Source: an uncultured Erysipelotrichaceae bacterium
GTDB lineage: Bacteria > Bacillota_I > Bacilli_A > Erysipelotrichales > Erysipelotrichaceae
DNA: 32,831 nucleotides
Reading direction: 5' to 3'
Assembly: GCA_949289855.1 (NCBI GenBank)
Contig: CASEPS010000020.1
Coordinates: 1 to 32,831, forward strand
Positions within the stretch are counted from its first letter, which is position 1, and every line of letters starts with the position of its first letter. This document shows positions 9,001 through 15,424 of this stretch, piece by piece. The translations under genes and the position numbers were made by a program. The notes beneath the pieces are model-generated. The model ran no database searches and was not told where the DNA came from. It saw nothing but the letters and a program-made list of their open reading frames with translations.

Positions 9001-10076
9001 CGGTCATCGGTGTAGCCGGATGTGCCGCATTACTTGTGACCGGTTTTGGTGTAAGAGACTCCGTAACTGGTATGGTCGACTTACAATACAATGTCATTAC
9101 CCAGTATGATGGCTTTGTTGCAGTAGATGATCTGTTGACAAACCAGCAGGCTGAAGAACTCAAAGATGATATTGCTGACCACCATGAAGTAGAAGCTGCT
9201 GAGATGATTTATGGCTATACAAGCCAGGTCTATGACAAAGATGATACAGAGACTTCTGTAACTACGCAGATATTTAAAGACAATGAACAGCTTTCTAAAG
9301 CATATCTGTTACGGACAAGAACGGGTCACGATCCATTAACATTAGGTGATGATGGTGTCATCATTTCCGAGAAGCTTTCTGAACTCCTGGATGTAAAGAC
9401 AGGGGATATGATGCGCATGGAAGATGAAACAGGTGATGTTGTTGAAGTGCGCATTGCCGGTATTACAGAAATGTATATCGATCACTATTGTTTCATGAGT
9501 GAAGCGTATTATGCGTCTGTGACAGGTGAAAAGCCATTGGAGAGAACCATTCTCATCAAAGGTACTGGTGATTCCCTTTCTGCATTACAGGCAGAGCTTG
9601 GCCAGAATGATGCGGTCACAGCGATTACGTTCTTTGAAGGAACATTGGAGTCTTTTGAAACAATGGTCAGTTCTCTGGATATCATTGTCTGGACAATTAT
9701 CGTTTCTTCCATGGCGCTTGCCTTTGTTGTCCTTGGCAATCTCATCAATGTCAACATATCTGAAAGGCAAAGGGAAATAGCTACACTCAAAGTATTGGGC
9801 TTCCAGCAGAAGGAAGTACAGAATTATATCTACAAGGAAAACAATGTACTCACATTCTGTGGGGCAGTTGCTGGTGTACCACTTGGCATATGGCTGCACC
9901 GGACGATCATGCTGACGGTAGAAATGGACTATATCATGTTTGGCAGAAGCATATCCATCCTGTCCATGGTCATATCCGTTGCACTTACCATACTCTTTGG
10001 TATATTGGTAGATGTAGCGATGAGAAAGAGATTGCGTAACATTGTGATGGTAGAAAGTCTCAAGAGTGTGGAATGA
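6063..10076 (+). CDS. Large FtsX-type ABC permease with extracellular coiled coil
   Basis: A 1337-residue permease. TM1 is at about residues 20-42. A MacB-like extracellular region follows. Two long heptad stretches rich in Q-L-x-D-G and A-E-x-E (about 260-375 and 660-780) predict a long coiled-coil stalk. The first FtsX domain lies at about 805-920 (with TVEEQRTEIGVLRALGYS, the typical cytoplasmic turn), then a second extracellular domain (about 1000-1195), and a second FtsX domain with SERQREIATLKVLGF to the end. This layout is known from putative lipid or peptide exporters of Firmicutes. It is much larger than MacB (about 650 residues), mainly because of the stalk. It overlaps the ATPase by one base and the next gene by four. 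Confidence 0.9.
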   Translation: MPRTFWKNILRLIRTTKSRFFSMTAIVAIGVAFFIGVYSSSTIMSASVDKYDDAYGLRDIQIYSNYGFDENDIEAIEKLEDVEIAEGSKYVDVVAESGTATYVTRIHSYKENQEINQFKLVEGRMPANDQEVLAESGTALSEVFPIGTKITVSRPDDDLDTFLNEDTFTVVGLVDTPDYLNFTKGNSTLSNQQLMTYLYVPETAFSIAYDLEVNLITKEGASYNTFSDEYEEYNSKVKEEVETLAKSQENELYDSIKEDALEQYNDGLREYREGAETFRTEIDDAEKQLADAEKEIADGKAQLEDGIKQLQDSEQQLADGKQQLIDGEQQLRDSEQQLNEQEATNRKQLEDAITQINDGLVQIEDGITQLSSLSETRDSLVEQRNQIVLMRPSLVFLQEVLSAMPEDAVFGEILGNLELDESILDELEKLDSEWDTKTCGELLALLNSTMETMDSGLVQIDDGLSQIESNLDPYLTEEERTTVTDNKKTVTDSEVIINENNSALYDDMLVEAGLSFADDNMTMGAYLNQFTALLKIIDAYEGTSGGDLNAFFDAIIADIDAKIAQETDELEIIRLQLQKQVIETVKEAIPESYGNMPVEMIRLIDTKTRTALETSGMSSDCTVSAFKTYLNNKMEEEGTALSDALSAKNEAETSLSSIYSACADRAVASLNEQKAMLNDNLKQAEDGLVTLETTIADARQQIADGWAEIEANRKTLADGEQQLAEGWAEIETNQQKLADAEVQLEEGRAELEEQREKGQKELDDALAELQDAKADIDAMEENEWTVLDRTQHYATASFSGTIDQMAAIGRIFPLFFLMVAVLVCFTTMARTVEEQRTEIGVLRALGYSQMQCAAKYLIYAAIATILGEIIGAVVGIFTFPVIIYNTWKMMYILPDIVITMDWGLLALTDVAFLAVMLLSAWLTCKADMKEVPAQLLRPKSPKLGKNMLIEKITPIWKRVSFTDKVTIRNIFRDKKRFVMTVIGVAGCAALLVTGFGVRDSVTGMVDLQYNVITQYDGFVAVDDLLTNQQAEELKDDIADHHEVEAAEMIYGYTSQVYDKDDTETSVTTQIFKDNEQLSKAYLLRTRTGHDPLTLGDDGVIISEKLSELLDVKTGDMMRMEDETGDVVEVRIAGITEMYIDHYCFMSEAYYASVTGEKPLERTILIKGTGDSLSALQAELGQNDAVTAITFFEGTLESFETMVSSLDIIVWTIIVSSMALAFVVLGNLINVNISERQREIATLKVLGFQQKEVQNYIYKENNVLTFCGAVAGVPLGIWLHRTIMLTVEMDYIMFGRSISILSMVISVALTILFGILVDVAMRKRLRNIVMVESLKSVE

Positions 10077-10747
10077 CAGCCTGGGTATATATGCTGCTGT
10101 GTGAAGATGGCAGTTACTATACCGGCTGGACAACCGATGTCGAAAAACGCTTTACAAAACACTGCAATGGTAAAGGGGCAAAGTACACGCGGGTGCACAA
10201 ACCTCTACAAATTGCCTACGCAAAGTGCTATGATGACAAAAAGGAAGCCATGCGTAACGAGTATAGAATCAAACAGCTCTCACACTACGAAAAAGAAAAA
10301 CTGGCTTTAAGCGTTCCGAAGAAAACAGATGGAACGATAGATCTGCATGAGATCTTAAGGAGGAAAATCATGAGCGAATTGAAGTTTTACAAGTGCAACA
10401 AATGCGGCAAGGTCATTGCTGTATTGCACGACACACCAGTACCGACAATGTGCTGTGGTGAGGCGATGACAGAACTCACGGCTAACACAACGGATGCTGC
10501 ACAGGAAAAGCATGTGCCGGTCATCATCCGTGAAAATGGAGAAATCACAGCCCGTGTAGGCAGTGTAGACCATCCGATGATTCCTGAGCATTATATTGAA
10601 TTCCTTGCTTTTGAAACAGATAAGGGATTCAGAATTGCGTATCTCAATCCAGGCGAAGAACCAGCCGCAAAGATCATACAAAATGAAAATGTCAAAGCAG
10701 TGTATGCATATTGCAACCTGCATGGTCTTTGGAAAACAGAAGCATAA
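10073..10747 (+). CDS. GIY-YIG domain protein fused in frame to superoxide reductase
   Basis: Residues 1-95 form a YhbQ/YazA-type GIY-YIG nuclease-like domain: VYM (5-7), YTG (16-18), Arg26, KGAKYTR (34-40) and a likely metal-binding Glu63. Such proteins normally stop at about 95-100 residues. Here no stop codon occurs: the frame passes through DLHEILRRKI straight into Met100 of a complete desulfoferrodoxin, giving 224 residues. The AAGGAGG ribosome-binding site of the second part is itself translated as part of LRR. The start overlaps the permease stop (ATGA). The full-length fusion, the short reductase, or both may be made. YhbQ-type proteins act on nucleic acids; their exact role is poorly defined. 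Confidence 0.8.
   Translation: MTAWVYMLLCEDGSYYTGWTTDVEKRFTKHCNGKGAKYTRVHKPLQIAYAKCYDDKKEAMRNEYRIKQLSHYEKEKLALSVPKKTDGTIDLHEILRRKIMSELKFYKCNKCGKVIAVLHDTPVPTMCCGEAMTELTANTTDAAQEKHVPVIIRENGEITARVGSVDHPMIPEHYIEFLAFETDKGFRIAYLNPGEEPAAKIIQNENVKAVYAYCNLHGLWKTEA
10370..10747 (+). CDS. dfx: Superoxide reductase (desulfoferrodoxin), internal start
   Basis: Numbered from the ATG at 10370, the 125-residue product has Cys9, Cys12, Cys28 and Cys29 (desulforedoxin Fe centre I) and His48, His68, His74, Cys115 and His118 (catalytic Fe centre II). These are the positions known for Desulfovibrio desulfoferrodoxin, so all ligands are intact. The enzyme reduces superoxide to hydrogen peroxide in the cytoplasm of anaerobes. 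AAGGAGG (10357-10363) lies 6 nt before this ATG, strongly suggesting independent initiation within the longer fusion frame. An intrinsic terminator follows 7 nt after the stop. Its last ~40 bp recur at 15465. Confidence 0.9.
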   Translation: MSELKFYKCNKCGKVIAVLHDTPVPTMCCGEAMTELTANTTDAAQEKHVPVIIRENGEITARVGSVDHPMIPEHYIEFLAFETDKGFRIAYLNPGEEPAAKIIQNENVKAVYAYCNLHGLWKTEA

Positions 10748-10754
10748 TCTCATG

Positions 10755-10783
10755 AGAACTCTGTGAAATGCAGAGTTCTTTTT
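10755..10783 (+). terminator. Intrinsic terminator, cassette copy 1
   Basis: AGAACTCTG / CAGAGTTCT stem with a 7-nt loop, then TTTT. It ends the exporter-superoxide reductase operon. The same hairpin is present in copies 2 and 3, and a variant occurs at 16106. Confidence 0.9.
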
Positions 10784-10816
10784 CATTCGTCCCCCGAACA
10801 TGTCATTTCAACACCC
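10784..10816 (+). promoter_or_regulatory. Candidate LytTR operator, copy 1
   Basis: Imperfect direct repeats CATTCGTCCCCC and CATTTCAACACCC start 20 nt apart (10784 and 10804) and end 6 nt before the -35. The block is kept in all three cassettes. Assignment to the island's LytTR regulator is inference from spacing and position. Confidence 0.4.
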
Positions 10817-10822
10817 TGGAGA

Positions 10823-10851
10823 TTTACATTTAAAACACTTGTTCATATAGT
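10823..10851 (+). promoter_or_regulatory. Promoter, cassette copy 1
   Basis: -35 TTTACA (10823-10828), 17-nt spacer, -10 TATAGT (10846-10851). It would drive the mini-ORF and the two small membrane proteins downstream. Confidence 0.7.
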
Positions 10852-10905
10852 GAAATCAGAGATAGAAGCAATGTAAATGGTTCACAAACAAAGGAGGATC
10901 ATCCT

Positions 10906-10977
10906 ATGTGTACAAGTATGGCAAGGTATAAGAACGGGGATGGGTTAACATTCAATCTCAAATGTTGGTTTATTTGA
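10906..10977 (+). CDS. Mini-ORF, cassette copy 1 (23 residues)
   Basis: A 23-codon ORF begins MCTSMARYKNGDGLT and ends in NLKCWFI. AAGGAGG (10891-10897) lies 8 nt upstream, an excellent ribosome-binding site. The first 13 residues are nearly the same in the three cassettes and the tails differ. It could be a leader or signal peptide of this locus. Alternatively it could be the stump of a linear amide C-N hydrolase (choloylglycine hydrolase family), whose mature enzymes start at Cys2 of MCT. I cannot decide between these. Confidence 0.4.
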   Translation: MCTSMARYKNGDGLTFNLKCWFI

Positions 10978-11157
10978 TTGATTGGAAGTTACAGAGATTT
11001 ATGCCTGTTGTTGGATAAATCAACAAATGAATCGCCATTTGATTGACATCACTATGGCAAAAGACTCAGATAGATATGAGCATATATACTGAGTCCGCTC
11101 TCTAAAGACAGAATAGCAATGTTTGAGACGGTGTGCAGCACCGTCATGAAGGAAAAT

Positions 11158-11313
11158 ATGAAAAGAAACATTAAAATTGTCGTAGCATCCATCATTTTGA
11201 TTTTTGTATATTGCCTCCTCACTACTATGCTGAGACTTGAATTTCTAACACTGATAGTATCTACGGTGTTTATCATGATACAAATATGTGTCGTATCGCT
11301 TTTCCGAGAGTAA
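11158..11313 (+). CDS. 51-residue two-helix membrane protein, paralogue A
   Basis: The product starts MKRNIKIVVASIILIFVYCL and has two hydrophobic helices (about residues 5-22 and 31-48) around a short linker containing TTMLRLE. It is a paralogue of the 51-residue protein at 15269-15424: same length, the same MKRNIKIV start and TTMLR linker, and mostly conservative changes. The start is the ATG preceded by GAAGGAAA; earlier in-frame ATGs are not shared by the paralogue. It is the first substantial gene of cassette 1. The function is unknown. Size and context resemble bacteriocin immunity or small regulatory membrane peptides, but nothing in the sequence proves that. Confidence 0.7.
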   Translation: MKRNIKIVVASIILIFVYCLLTTMLRLEFLTLIVSTVFIMIQICVVSLFRE

Positions 11314-11385
11314 ATGAAAACACCATTGGATGCGAACAACCGATGGGACATATAAGAAATCGGATATAGAAAGAGAGGAAATACT

Positions 11386-11658
11386 ATGAATAAATATAGT
11401 CGATATATCTTGCTAGTGATTGGGGTCTTCCTGGTATTGGCAGGCGTGATCATCATTTCTCATAGTAGTTCGTTGTCTGGTAATTCCTTCCCATTTGGGA
11501 TGGACGGTCTTGAACCAGCAAATCGCCAGACAGTAAGTACATATATGATCATGTGGGCGCTGTCATTTGATTTCATTGCCCTGATCATTGCTCTGATTGG
11601 TATTCTTCTGATTCACAGGTTCTTTGTCCTTTCTGATCGGGTGAGTCAACAGAAGTGA
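11386..11658 (+). CDS. Small membrane protein, two helices (90 residues)
   Basis: The product has a hydrophobic helix at about residues 7-25 (YILLVIGVFLVLAGVIII), an extracytoplasmic-looking Ser/Gly/Asn-rich linker (SSSLSGNSFPFGMDGLEPAN), and a second helix at about 53-78 (MIMWALSFDFIALIIALIGI). The ATG at 11386 follows GAGAGGAAA. It shares the cassette 1 transcript with the 51-residue protein and ends before the terminator at 11728-11764. No family recognised. Confidence 0.7.
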   Translation: MNKYSRYILLVIGVFLVLAGVIIISHSSSLSGNSFPFGMDGLEPANRQTVSTYMIMWALSFDFIALIIALIGILLIHRFFVLSDRVSQQK

Positions 11659-11727
11659 CTGTTTTGTGTATCTGCTGTGTGCAAACATTAGAATGCACAT
11701 GTAGTTGTTTTGCATAATCTGTAAGAG

Positions 11728-11764
11728 GAAAGCTTTGGTTAAATTGAAGTCAAAGCTTTCTTTT
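11728..11764 (+). terminator. Intrinsic terminator closing the cassette 1 unit
   Basis: Perfect GAAAGCTTTG / CAAAGCTTTC stem (11728-11737 with 11751-11760), 13-nt loop, then TTTT. It separates cassette 1 from the regulator operon. Confidence 0.85.
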
Positions 11765-11765
11765 G

Positions 11766-11794
11766 TTAACAGAGATTTTAAATCGATTTATAAT
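11766..11794 (+). promoter_or_regulatory. Promoter of the two-component operon
   Basis: -35 TTAACA (11766-11771), 17-nt spacer, -10 TATAAT (11789-11794). The cassette direct repeats are not present upstream, so this promoter may be constitutive. Confidence 0.75.
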
Positions 11795-11851
11795 TGTTAT
11801 CAGAGCAAAGATGTATTCATTTTGTGAAGATTAGAATTGAAGAGGCAATTT

Positions 11852-12556
11852 ATGGTCAGAGTGTTGATAATTGAAGATCATGAAGAAGAAGCACAGCATG
11901 TTAAAGAGGCAATAGTGAGGTTATCTGATTCTTCTACATTGTCCTATGAAATCACGATAATAACGGAGAATTTCAATGAAGAGAAATTATCTGGTTATGA
12001 TTTGTATTTTCTCGATATCAATATGGGTCTAGATAATAATGGCTTTGAAATTGCAAAAACAATTCAACAACAAAATAGTCATGCTTGTATTGTCTTTTGT
12101 TCCAATCATGAAAATCTTGTCTTTGAATCATTCCGCCTTGATGTAATGTTCTTTGTCAGAAAGAGTCATCTGGATCAGGACATTAAGGAAGCGTTATGTA
12201 AATTTGAAAAAGTATATGCTAAGAGATTACAATTTTCTGAGGAATGGATTGGTTTGGATAGATCAAAACAAAAAGTTCAGATGGAAGATATCATATATCT
12301 TGAATCTGATGACAACTATACAATCATTCATTTGAAAGCAAATGATGAGATCCGGATAAAAATGTCTTTGAAAAAAGTAATGGATCAGCTACGGTTTGAA
12401 AAGCTTATTCTGATATCCCGTTCGATAGCCGTAAATTTATTGTATGTGACGGGAATTAACGGCAATTTCATTTATATGGGCAACAAACAACATTTTACAG
12501 CTTCTCAGAGAAAGATGAGTGAAATCAAAAAACTGATTCTGGAGAGTGATGATTGA
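11852..12556 (+). CDS. LytTR-family response regulator (AgrA/ComE-like)
   Basis: A 234-residue regulator. The receiver domain (1-120) has the acidic pair Glu8-Asp9, phospho-acceptor Asp55 in LYFLDINMG, Ser in VFCSNHE, and Lys in FFVRKSHLDQD. The LytTR DNA-binding domain (about 135-232) shows MEDIIYLESDDNYTIIHLKA and LILISRSIAVNLLYV. LytTR regulators bind paired direct repeats about two helical turns apart, and control quorum sensing, bacteriocins and virulence. The ATG at 11852 is preceded by AGAGG and gives the usual N-terminus; an upstream in-frame TTG (11837) is less likely. It is followed by the sensor gene. The DNA is visibly more AT-rich than the core genes. Confidence 0.9.
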   Translation: MVRVLIIEDHEEEAQHVKEAIVRLSDSSTLSYEITIITENFNEEKLSGYDLYFLDINMGLDNNGFEIAKTIQQQNSHACIVFCSNHENLVFESFRLDVMFFVRKSHLDQDIKEALCKFEKVYAKRLQFSEEWIGLDRSKQKVQMEDIIYLESDDNYTIIHLKANDEIRIKMSLKKVMDQLRFEKLILISRSIAVNLLYVTGINGNFIYMGNKQHFTASQRKMSEIKKLILESDD

Positions 12557-12558
12557 TT

Positions 12559-13779
12559 ATGTACATATTAGAAACATGTGTCAATTTAGCTGAGAGTATT
12601 GCGATTGCTATGTTGCTGCTTCAACTTAGTGGGAAGAAATCAACTTCTGCATATGTAAAAACAGCAATTCTTGCCATCATTGATTTCGTTTATATTCAAT
12701 ATATCAATGTCTACTATGGTCTTTCTGAGGGTTTATATGTGTTCTTTGAAATATTGATCCACTTTATTTATGCAATTTCAATGCATGTGAAACCAGCCAA
12801 AGCATTTACTATTGCGACTATTCCGGATTTGTTGCTTGCCTTGATTAATGGTTTATTTTATATCATGATCTCTTTTCTGTTTGGCTTTTACAATATTTCT
12901 TTAGTACTATCTCAATTTCGCATTATCATACTGTTGATCATGTTCTTCATACATGTCATTGTTTTTTATGAATTTTCTATCCAATTCAAGAAATTGGAAC
13001 ATATTGAAAATAATAAATTCTATTTGATGCTTTCTTTGATATGTATTGCAGGAATAGTATTTTTACAATCTTATGTTTCGATGATTTTTAATGGTGTTAC
13101 AGGTAATCTTCTTTTTCTCAGTTTTCTTTCAGGAATGCTTCTTTGTTTGTTTATTGTTATCATCAGCTATCAGACAATGCTGGAAAAAATAGAATACGAA
13201 AAAGAAAAGAACAAATTAATGCAAAATTCCAAAAATGAATGGATGAATTATACGATTAAGGAAAAGGAACGTTATCTGAATGAGTTGTCACATAATGTTC
13301 TCTTGTTTTTACAACTGTTGCAGACGGGAGCGAAAAAAGAAAAGGTTGAGCAGAGTGCCAAAAAGCTTACTTCGCAAATTGAAATGATTGATGTATCTGC
13401 CACAATTAATAATCCTGCATTATCTGCTGCCATAAAAGTGATTGCGGAAGAAGCAGAGAATAAGGGTATACATCTGAAAATTACATATGTATTGCAAAAG
13501 ATAATCGATGTGGATGAAACAGATCTGTATCTGGTCTTGACGCAATTATTGATGAAAGCAATTTCTTTCTGTTCTATGAATACAGAGATGGCAATCGAAA
13601 TCAAAGAAGTAATGGGAAACTGTAAAATTTCTGTTACATACCATGGTGGCAATAAATGTGAAATTGGTGATGAATTAATTAAATTGATCAAAAAGAATAA
13701 TGGTGATATTTTGGTAAAAATGAAGGAAAGGAGAACGGTAATACGTATGGTATTACCTGTCAGGCATAATGAAGATTAG
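12559..13779 (+). CDS. AgrC/ComD-like membrane sensor kinase with degenerate catalytic domain
   Basis: This 406-residue protein has about six membrane helices in residues 1-200, a basic coiled linker (EYEKEKNKLMQNSKNEW), a dimerisation region with the candidate His in ERYLNELSHNVLLFLQLL, and a C-terminal region in the position of a GHKL ATPase. Peptide-sensing HPK10 kinases usually have His-Asp and an N-box like LLDNAIEA. Here His is followed by Asn, and the N-box position reads QLLMKAISFC with no Asn; no glycine-rich G-box is evident. It may be a weak kinase, a phosphatase, or a pseudokinase. ATG 12559 lies 3 nt past the regulator stop. Confidence 0.8.
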   Translation: MYILETCVNLAESIAIAMLLLQLSGKKSTSAYVKTAILAIIDFVYIQYINVYYGLSEGLYVFFEILIHFIYAISMHVKPAKAFTIATIPDLLLALINGLFYIMISFLFGFYNISLVLSQFRIIILLIMFFIHVIVFYEFSIQFKKLEHIENNKFYLMLSLICIAGIVFLQSYVSMIFNGVTGNLLFLSFLSGMLLCLFIVIISYQTMLEKIEYEKEKNKLMQNSKNEWMNYTIKEKERYLNELSHNVLLFLQLLQTGAKKEKVEQSAKKLTSQIEMIDVSATINNPALSAAIKVIAEEAENKGIHLKITYVLQKIIDVDETDLYLVLTQLLMKAISFCSMNTEMAIEIKEVMGNCKISVTYHGGNKCEIGDELIKLIKKNNGDILVKMKERRTVIRMVLPVRHNED

Positions 13780-13927
13780 AGATATAATTTGTGAACAAAT
13801 CATCAAAATTGGTAAGGAACAATTGGAATGCTGTTCGAGATTAGGCATTTATCAGGATGATGTAAGAGATCTCAAAAAGAAGAGACAAGAACTTTCGAAA
13901 AAGAAAATTACGCTAAAGAAATCATAA
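13769..13927 (+). CDS. 52-residue charged protein coupled to the sensor gene
   Basis: This ORF starts inside the sensor gene (11-nt overlap) and encodes MKIRDIICEQIIKIGKEQLE, a Cys-Cys pair at 21-22, and a Lys-rich tail ending in LKKS. It has no signal peptide or membrane helix and looks like a short amphipathic helix plus basic tail. Overlap with the kinase suggests translational coupling. AgrD-like peptide precursors sit near such kinases, but this one lacks the typical precursor pattern. The function is unknown and the ORF could be chance. Confidence 0.4.
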   Translation: MKIRDIICEQIIKIGKEQLECCSRLGIYQDDVRDLKKKRQELSKKKITLKKS

Positions 13928-14055
13928 AAGGAATTTCATCACCAAACATATCATAGTCTGTCACAAATGCATAAAAACTATGAAACAATTTATTTTGATA
14001 TAGATGGGAGGATGAAACAAAAACGAAGGTTGCATAACAGAAGCATAATCTCATG

Positions 14056-14084
14056 AGAACTCTGTGAAATGCAGAGTTCTTTTT
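14056..14084 (+). terminator. Intrinsic terminator, cassette copy 2
   Basis: The same AGAACTCTG / CAGAGTTCT hairpin and T-run as copy 1. It would end the two-component operon. Confidence 0.9.
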
Positions 14085-14117
14085 CATTCATCCCCCAAAC
14101 TTGTCATTTCATCACCC
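14085..14117 (+). promoter_or_regulatory. Candidate LytTR operator, copy 2
   Basis: Direct repeats CATTCATC and CATTTCATC start at 14085 and 14105 (20 nt apart), just upstream of the -35. The block is retained although the neighbouring promoter sequence has diverged. Confidence 0.45.
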
Positions 14118-14123
14118 GCGATA

Positions 14124-14152
14124 TTGAAAATGAACAGACTCATTCTTATGAT
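14124..14152 (+). promoter_or_regulatory. Promoter, cassette copy 2
   Basis: -35 TTGAAA (14124-14129), 17-nt spacer, -10 TATGAT (14147-14152). The sequence differs from copies 1 and 3 but the geometry is the same. Confidence 0.7.
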
Positions 14153-14206
14153 GAAATCAGGAAAAGAAAGACTATAACAGTATCAGAGACAAAGGAGGAT
14201 AATCCT

Positions 14207-14269
14207 ATGTGTACATGTATGGCAAGGTATAAGAACGGAGATGGATTAACGGTCTTTCTCATAAGTTGA
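14207..14269 (+). CDS. Mini-ORF, cassette copy 2 (20 residues)
   Basis: The ORF begins MCTCMARYKNGDGLT and ends VFLIS, with AAGGAGG (14192-14198) 8 nt upstream. Paralogous to the mini-ORFs at 10906 and 15666; see copy 1 for the alternatives. Confidence 0.4.
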   Translation: MCTCMARYKNGDGLTVFLIS

Positions 14270-14408
14270 TTTATCTGACTTGATAAAGAATTAAGTGCAT
14301 TTGATTAGTTGAAAGTTGTATGGATCTGGTTTGTTGGATAAATCAATGAGTGATTCGACATCGCTGACGTAATGAGATAACCGCGTAATATAAAAAGGAG
14401 AAAAAAAC

Positions 14409-15251
14409 ATGAAAAAGATAACTGTAATTCTGTGCACAATATTTAGTTTATGTATTGTGTCTCCTGTTAAAGCAGAATCTGCTTCAGATATGCAGCATCC
14501 TGTTTCGTTTTGTTCGAATGAATATCAGTCATTGTTGAATGAATATGACAGATTATCGAAGGAAGCATTAGTTAAGCCAAATACAGCTAATGTTTCACAA
14601 GTGACAAGTTTGAAGGCTTCAATAGAAAGTTATCCATCATATATCTATTCTTTGCAAAGTAAAAGTTATGAGGAACTGAAACAATTCAATTATACAGATT
14701 CCCAAATTAGCGCAATTAAGGATTATGATGGTTCTGAACAAATGACTATTGCTGCTTCTGCAACAGTTTCAGGAAGTGTTTCACTTTCCTCACGCAGTTA
14801 TAATTCTTCCTCAAATAAAACTACAGCCAGAGTTACTGCGACAGTTCGTTGGAATGGTGTTCCGTTTGTAAAATCAGCAGATACATTTAGTACTGCATTG
14901 GCAGGTTCTTCTGCGAATTTTATGAGAACATCTTCATCTCTCAGAGTTGTATATCCAACATCTGGTACAGTATACGGATCGAACTACTCTGTTACTCTAG
15001 GAGCTGGGGTTTCTTATAAGTTTGGAATTGCGGATGCAAGTGGAGTTTTTTCGAGTGCGACACTAACATATGATGCAATTGCAGAAGGAAATGTAACTGT
15101 CATTGGGTTTGGAGCTGCCTATTCACATGCCGTTACATCTGGGTTGTCTTCAATAGGCATATCGATTGGTGTGTCCGGAGTAGGAATTTCATTTTCTGCA
15201 AATCTTGGAAATGATTTGATGTGGCAATATGCTAGTACAAGAGTTTATTGA
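14409..15251 (+). CDS. Secreted protein of unknown function, beta-rich
   Basis: This 280-residue protein has a clear Sec signal peptide (MKK, hydrophobic core to about residue 17, cleavage probably after VKA at 22). The mature N-terminal part is helical and polar (residues 30-110, with YEELKQFNYTDSQISAIKDY). The C-terminal 160 residues are Ser/Thr/Gly/Ala-rich with alternating hydrophobic residues, suggesting a beta-sandwich or beta-barrel-like fold, and end in LMWQYASTRVY. No lipobox, LPxTG or membrane anchor is seen, so it is probably released. The start follows AAAAGGAG. It is the main product of cassette 2, upstream of the 51-residue membrane paralogue B. A toxin, adhesin or bacteriocin-like role is possible but not shown. 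Confidence 0.8.
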   Translation: MKKITVILCTIFSLCIVSPVKAESASDMQHPVSFCSNEYQSLLNEYDRLSKEALVKPNTANVSQVTSLKASIESYPSYIYSLQSKSYEELKQFNYTDSQISAIKDYDGSEQMTIAASATVSGSVSLSSRSYNSSSNKTTARVTATVRWNGVPFVKSADTFSTALAGSSANFMRTSSSLRVVYPTSGTVYGSNYSVTLGAGVSYKFGIADASGVFSSATLTYDAIAEGNVTVIGFGAAYSHAVTSGLSSIGISIGVSGVGISFSANLGNDLMWQYASTRVY

Positions 15252-15268
15252 TCTGAAAGGGGGAAAAT

Positions 15269-15424
15269 ATGAAACGGAATATAAAAATAGTCATAGCATC
15301 CTTCATTTTGATTTTTGCATATTGCCTGATCACTACTATGCTCAGGATTGAGTCTCTACCAATGATGACAGCTACTGTGTTTATTATGTTGCAGATATGC
15401 ATCGTATCTGTTTTCAAGGAGTGA
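15269..15424 (+). CDS. 51-residue two-helix membrane protein, paralogue B
   Basis: The product starts MKRNIKIVIASFILIFAYCL and ends IVSVFKE, with two helices around TTMLRIE. It is colinear with paralogue A at 11158-11313 without gaps. The ATG follows AAAGGGGG and lies 17 nt after the secreted protein, so the two are co-transcribed from cassette 2. A partner or immunity role for the secreted protein is an untested idea. Paralogue A is downstream of cassette 1 without such a secreted protein. Confidence 0.7.
   Translation: MKRNIKIVIASFILIFAYCLITTMLRIESLPMMTATVFIMLQICIVSVFKE

Larger units (their letters stand above)
10704..10956 (+). repeat. Cassette repeat, copy 1
   Basis: This copy holds the end of the superoxide reductase gene, a terminator, direct repeats, a promoter, a Shine-Dalgarno and the start of a mini-ORF. 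It matches 14036-14290 and 15465-15703. Weaker similarity to copy 2 continues to about 11060, including GTTGGATAAATCAA in both. Confidence 0.9.
14036..14290 (+). repeat. Cassette repeat, copy 2
   Basis: Second copy of the terminator/direct repeat/promoter/mini-ORF cassette, joined at ACAGAAGC to unrelated upstream DNA. Its promoter core differs strongly from copies 1 and 3, while the operator block and the Shine-Dalgarno/mini-ORF start are kept. The stretch from 13928 to 14035 before it shows no gene I can support. Weak similarity to copy 1 continues to about 14370. Confidence 0.9.

Noticed and set aside
11837-11851. TTG start for the response regulator
   Set aside because: AGAGG is well placed for ATG 11852, and the residues before it do not match receiver-domain N-termini.
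14012-14056. Short ORF MKQKRRLHNRSIIS just before cassette 2
   Set aside because: GGGAGG abuts the ATG with no spacing and the ORF runs into the repeat; most likely chance or a cut gene start.
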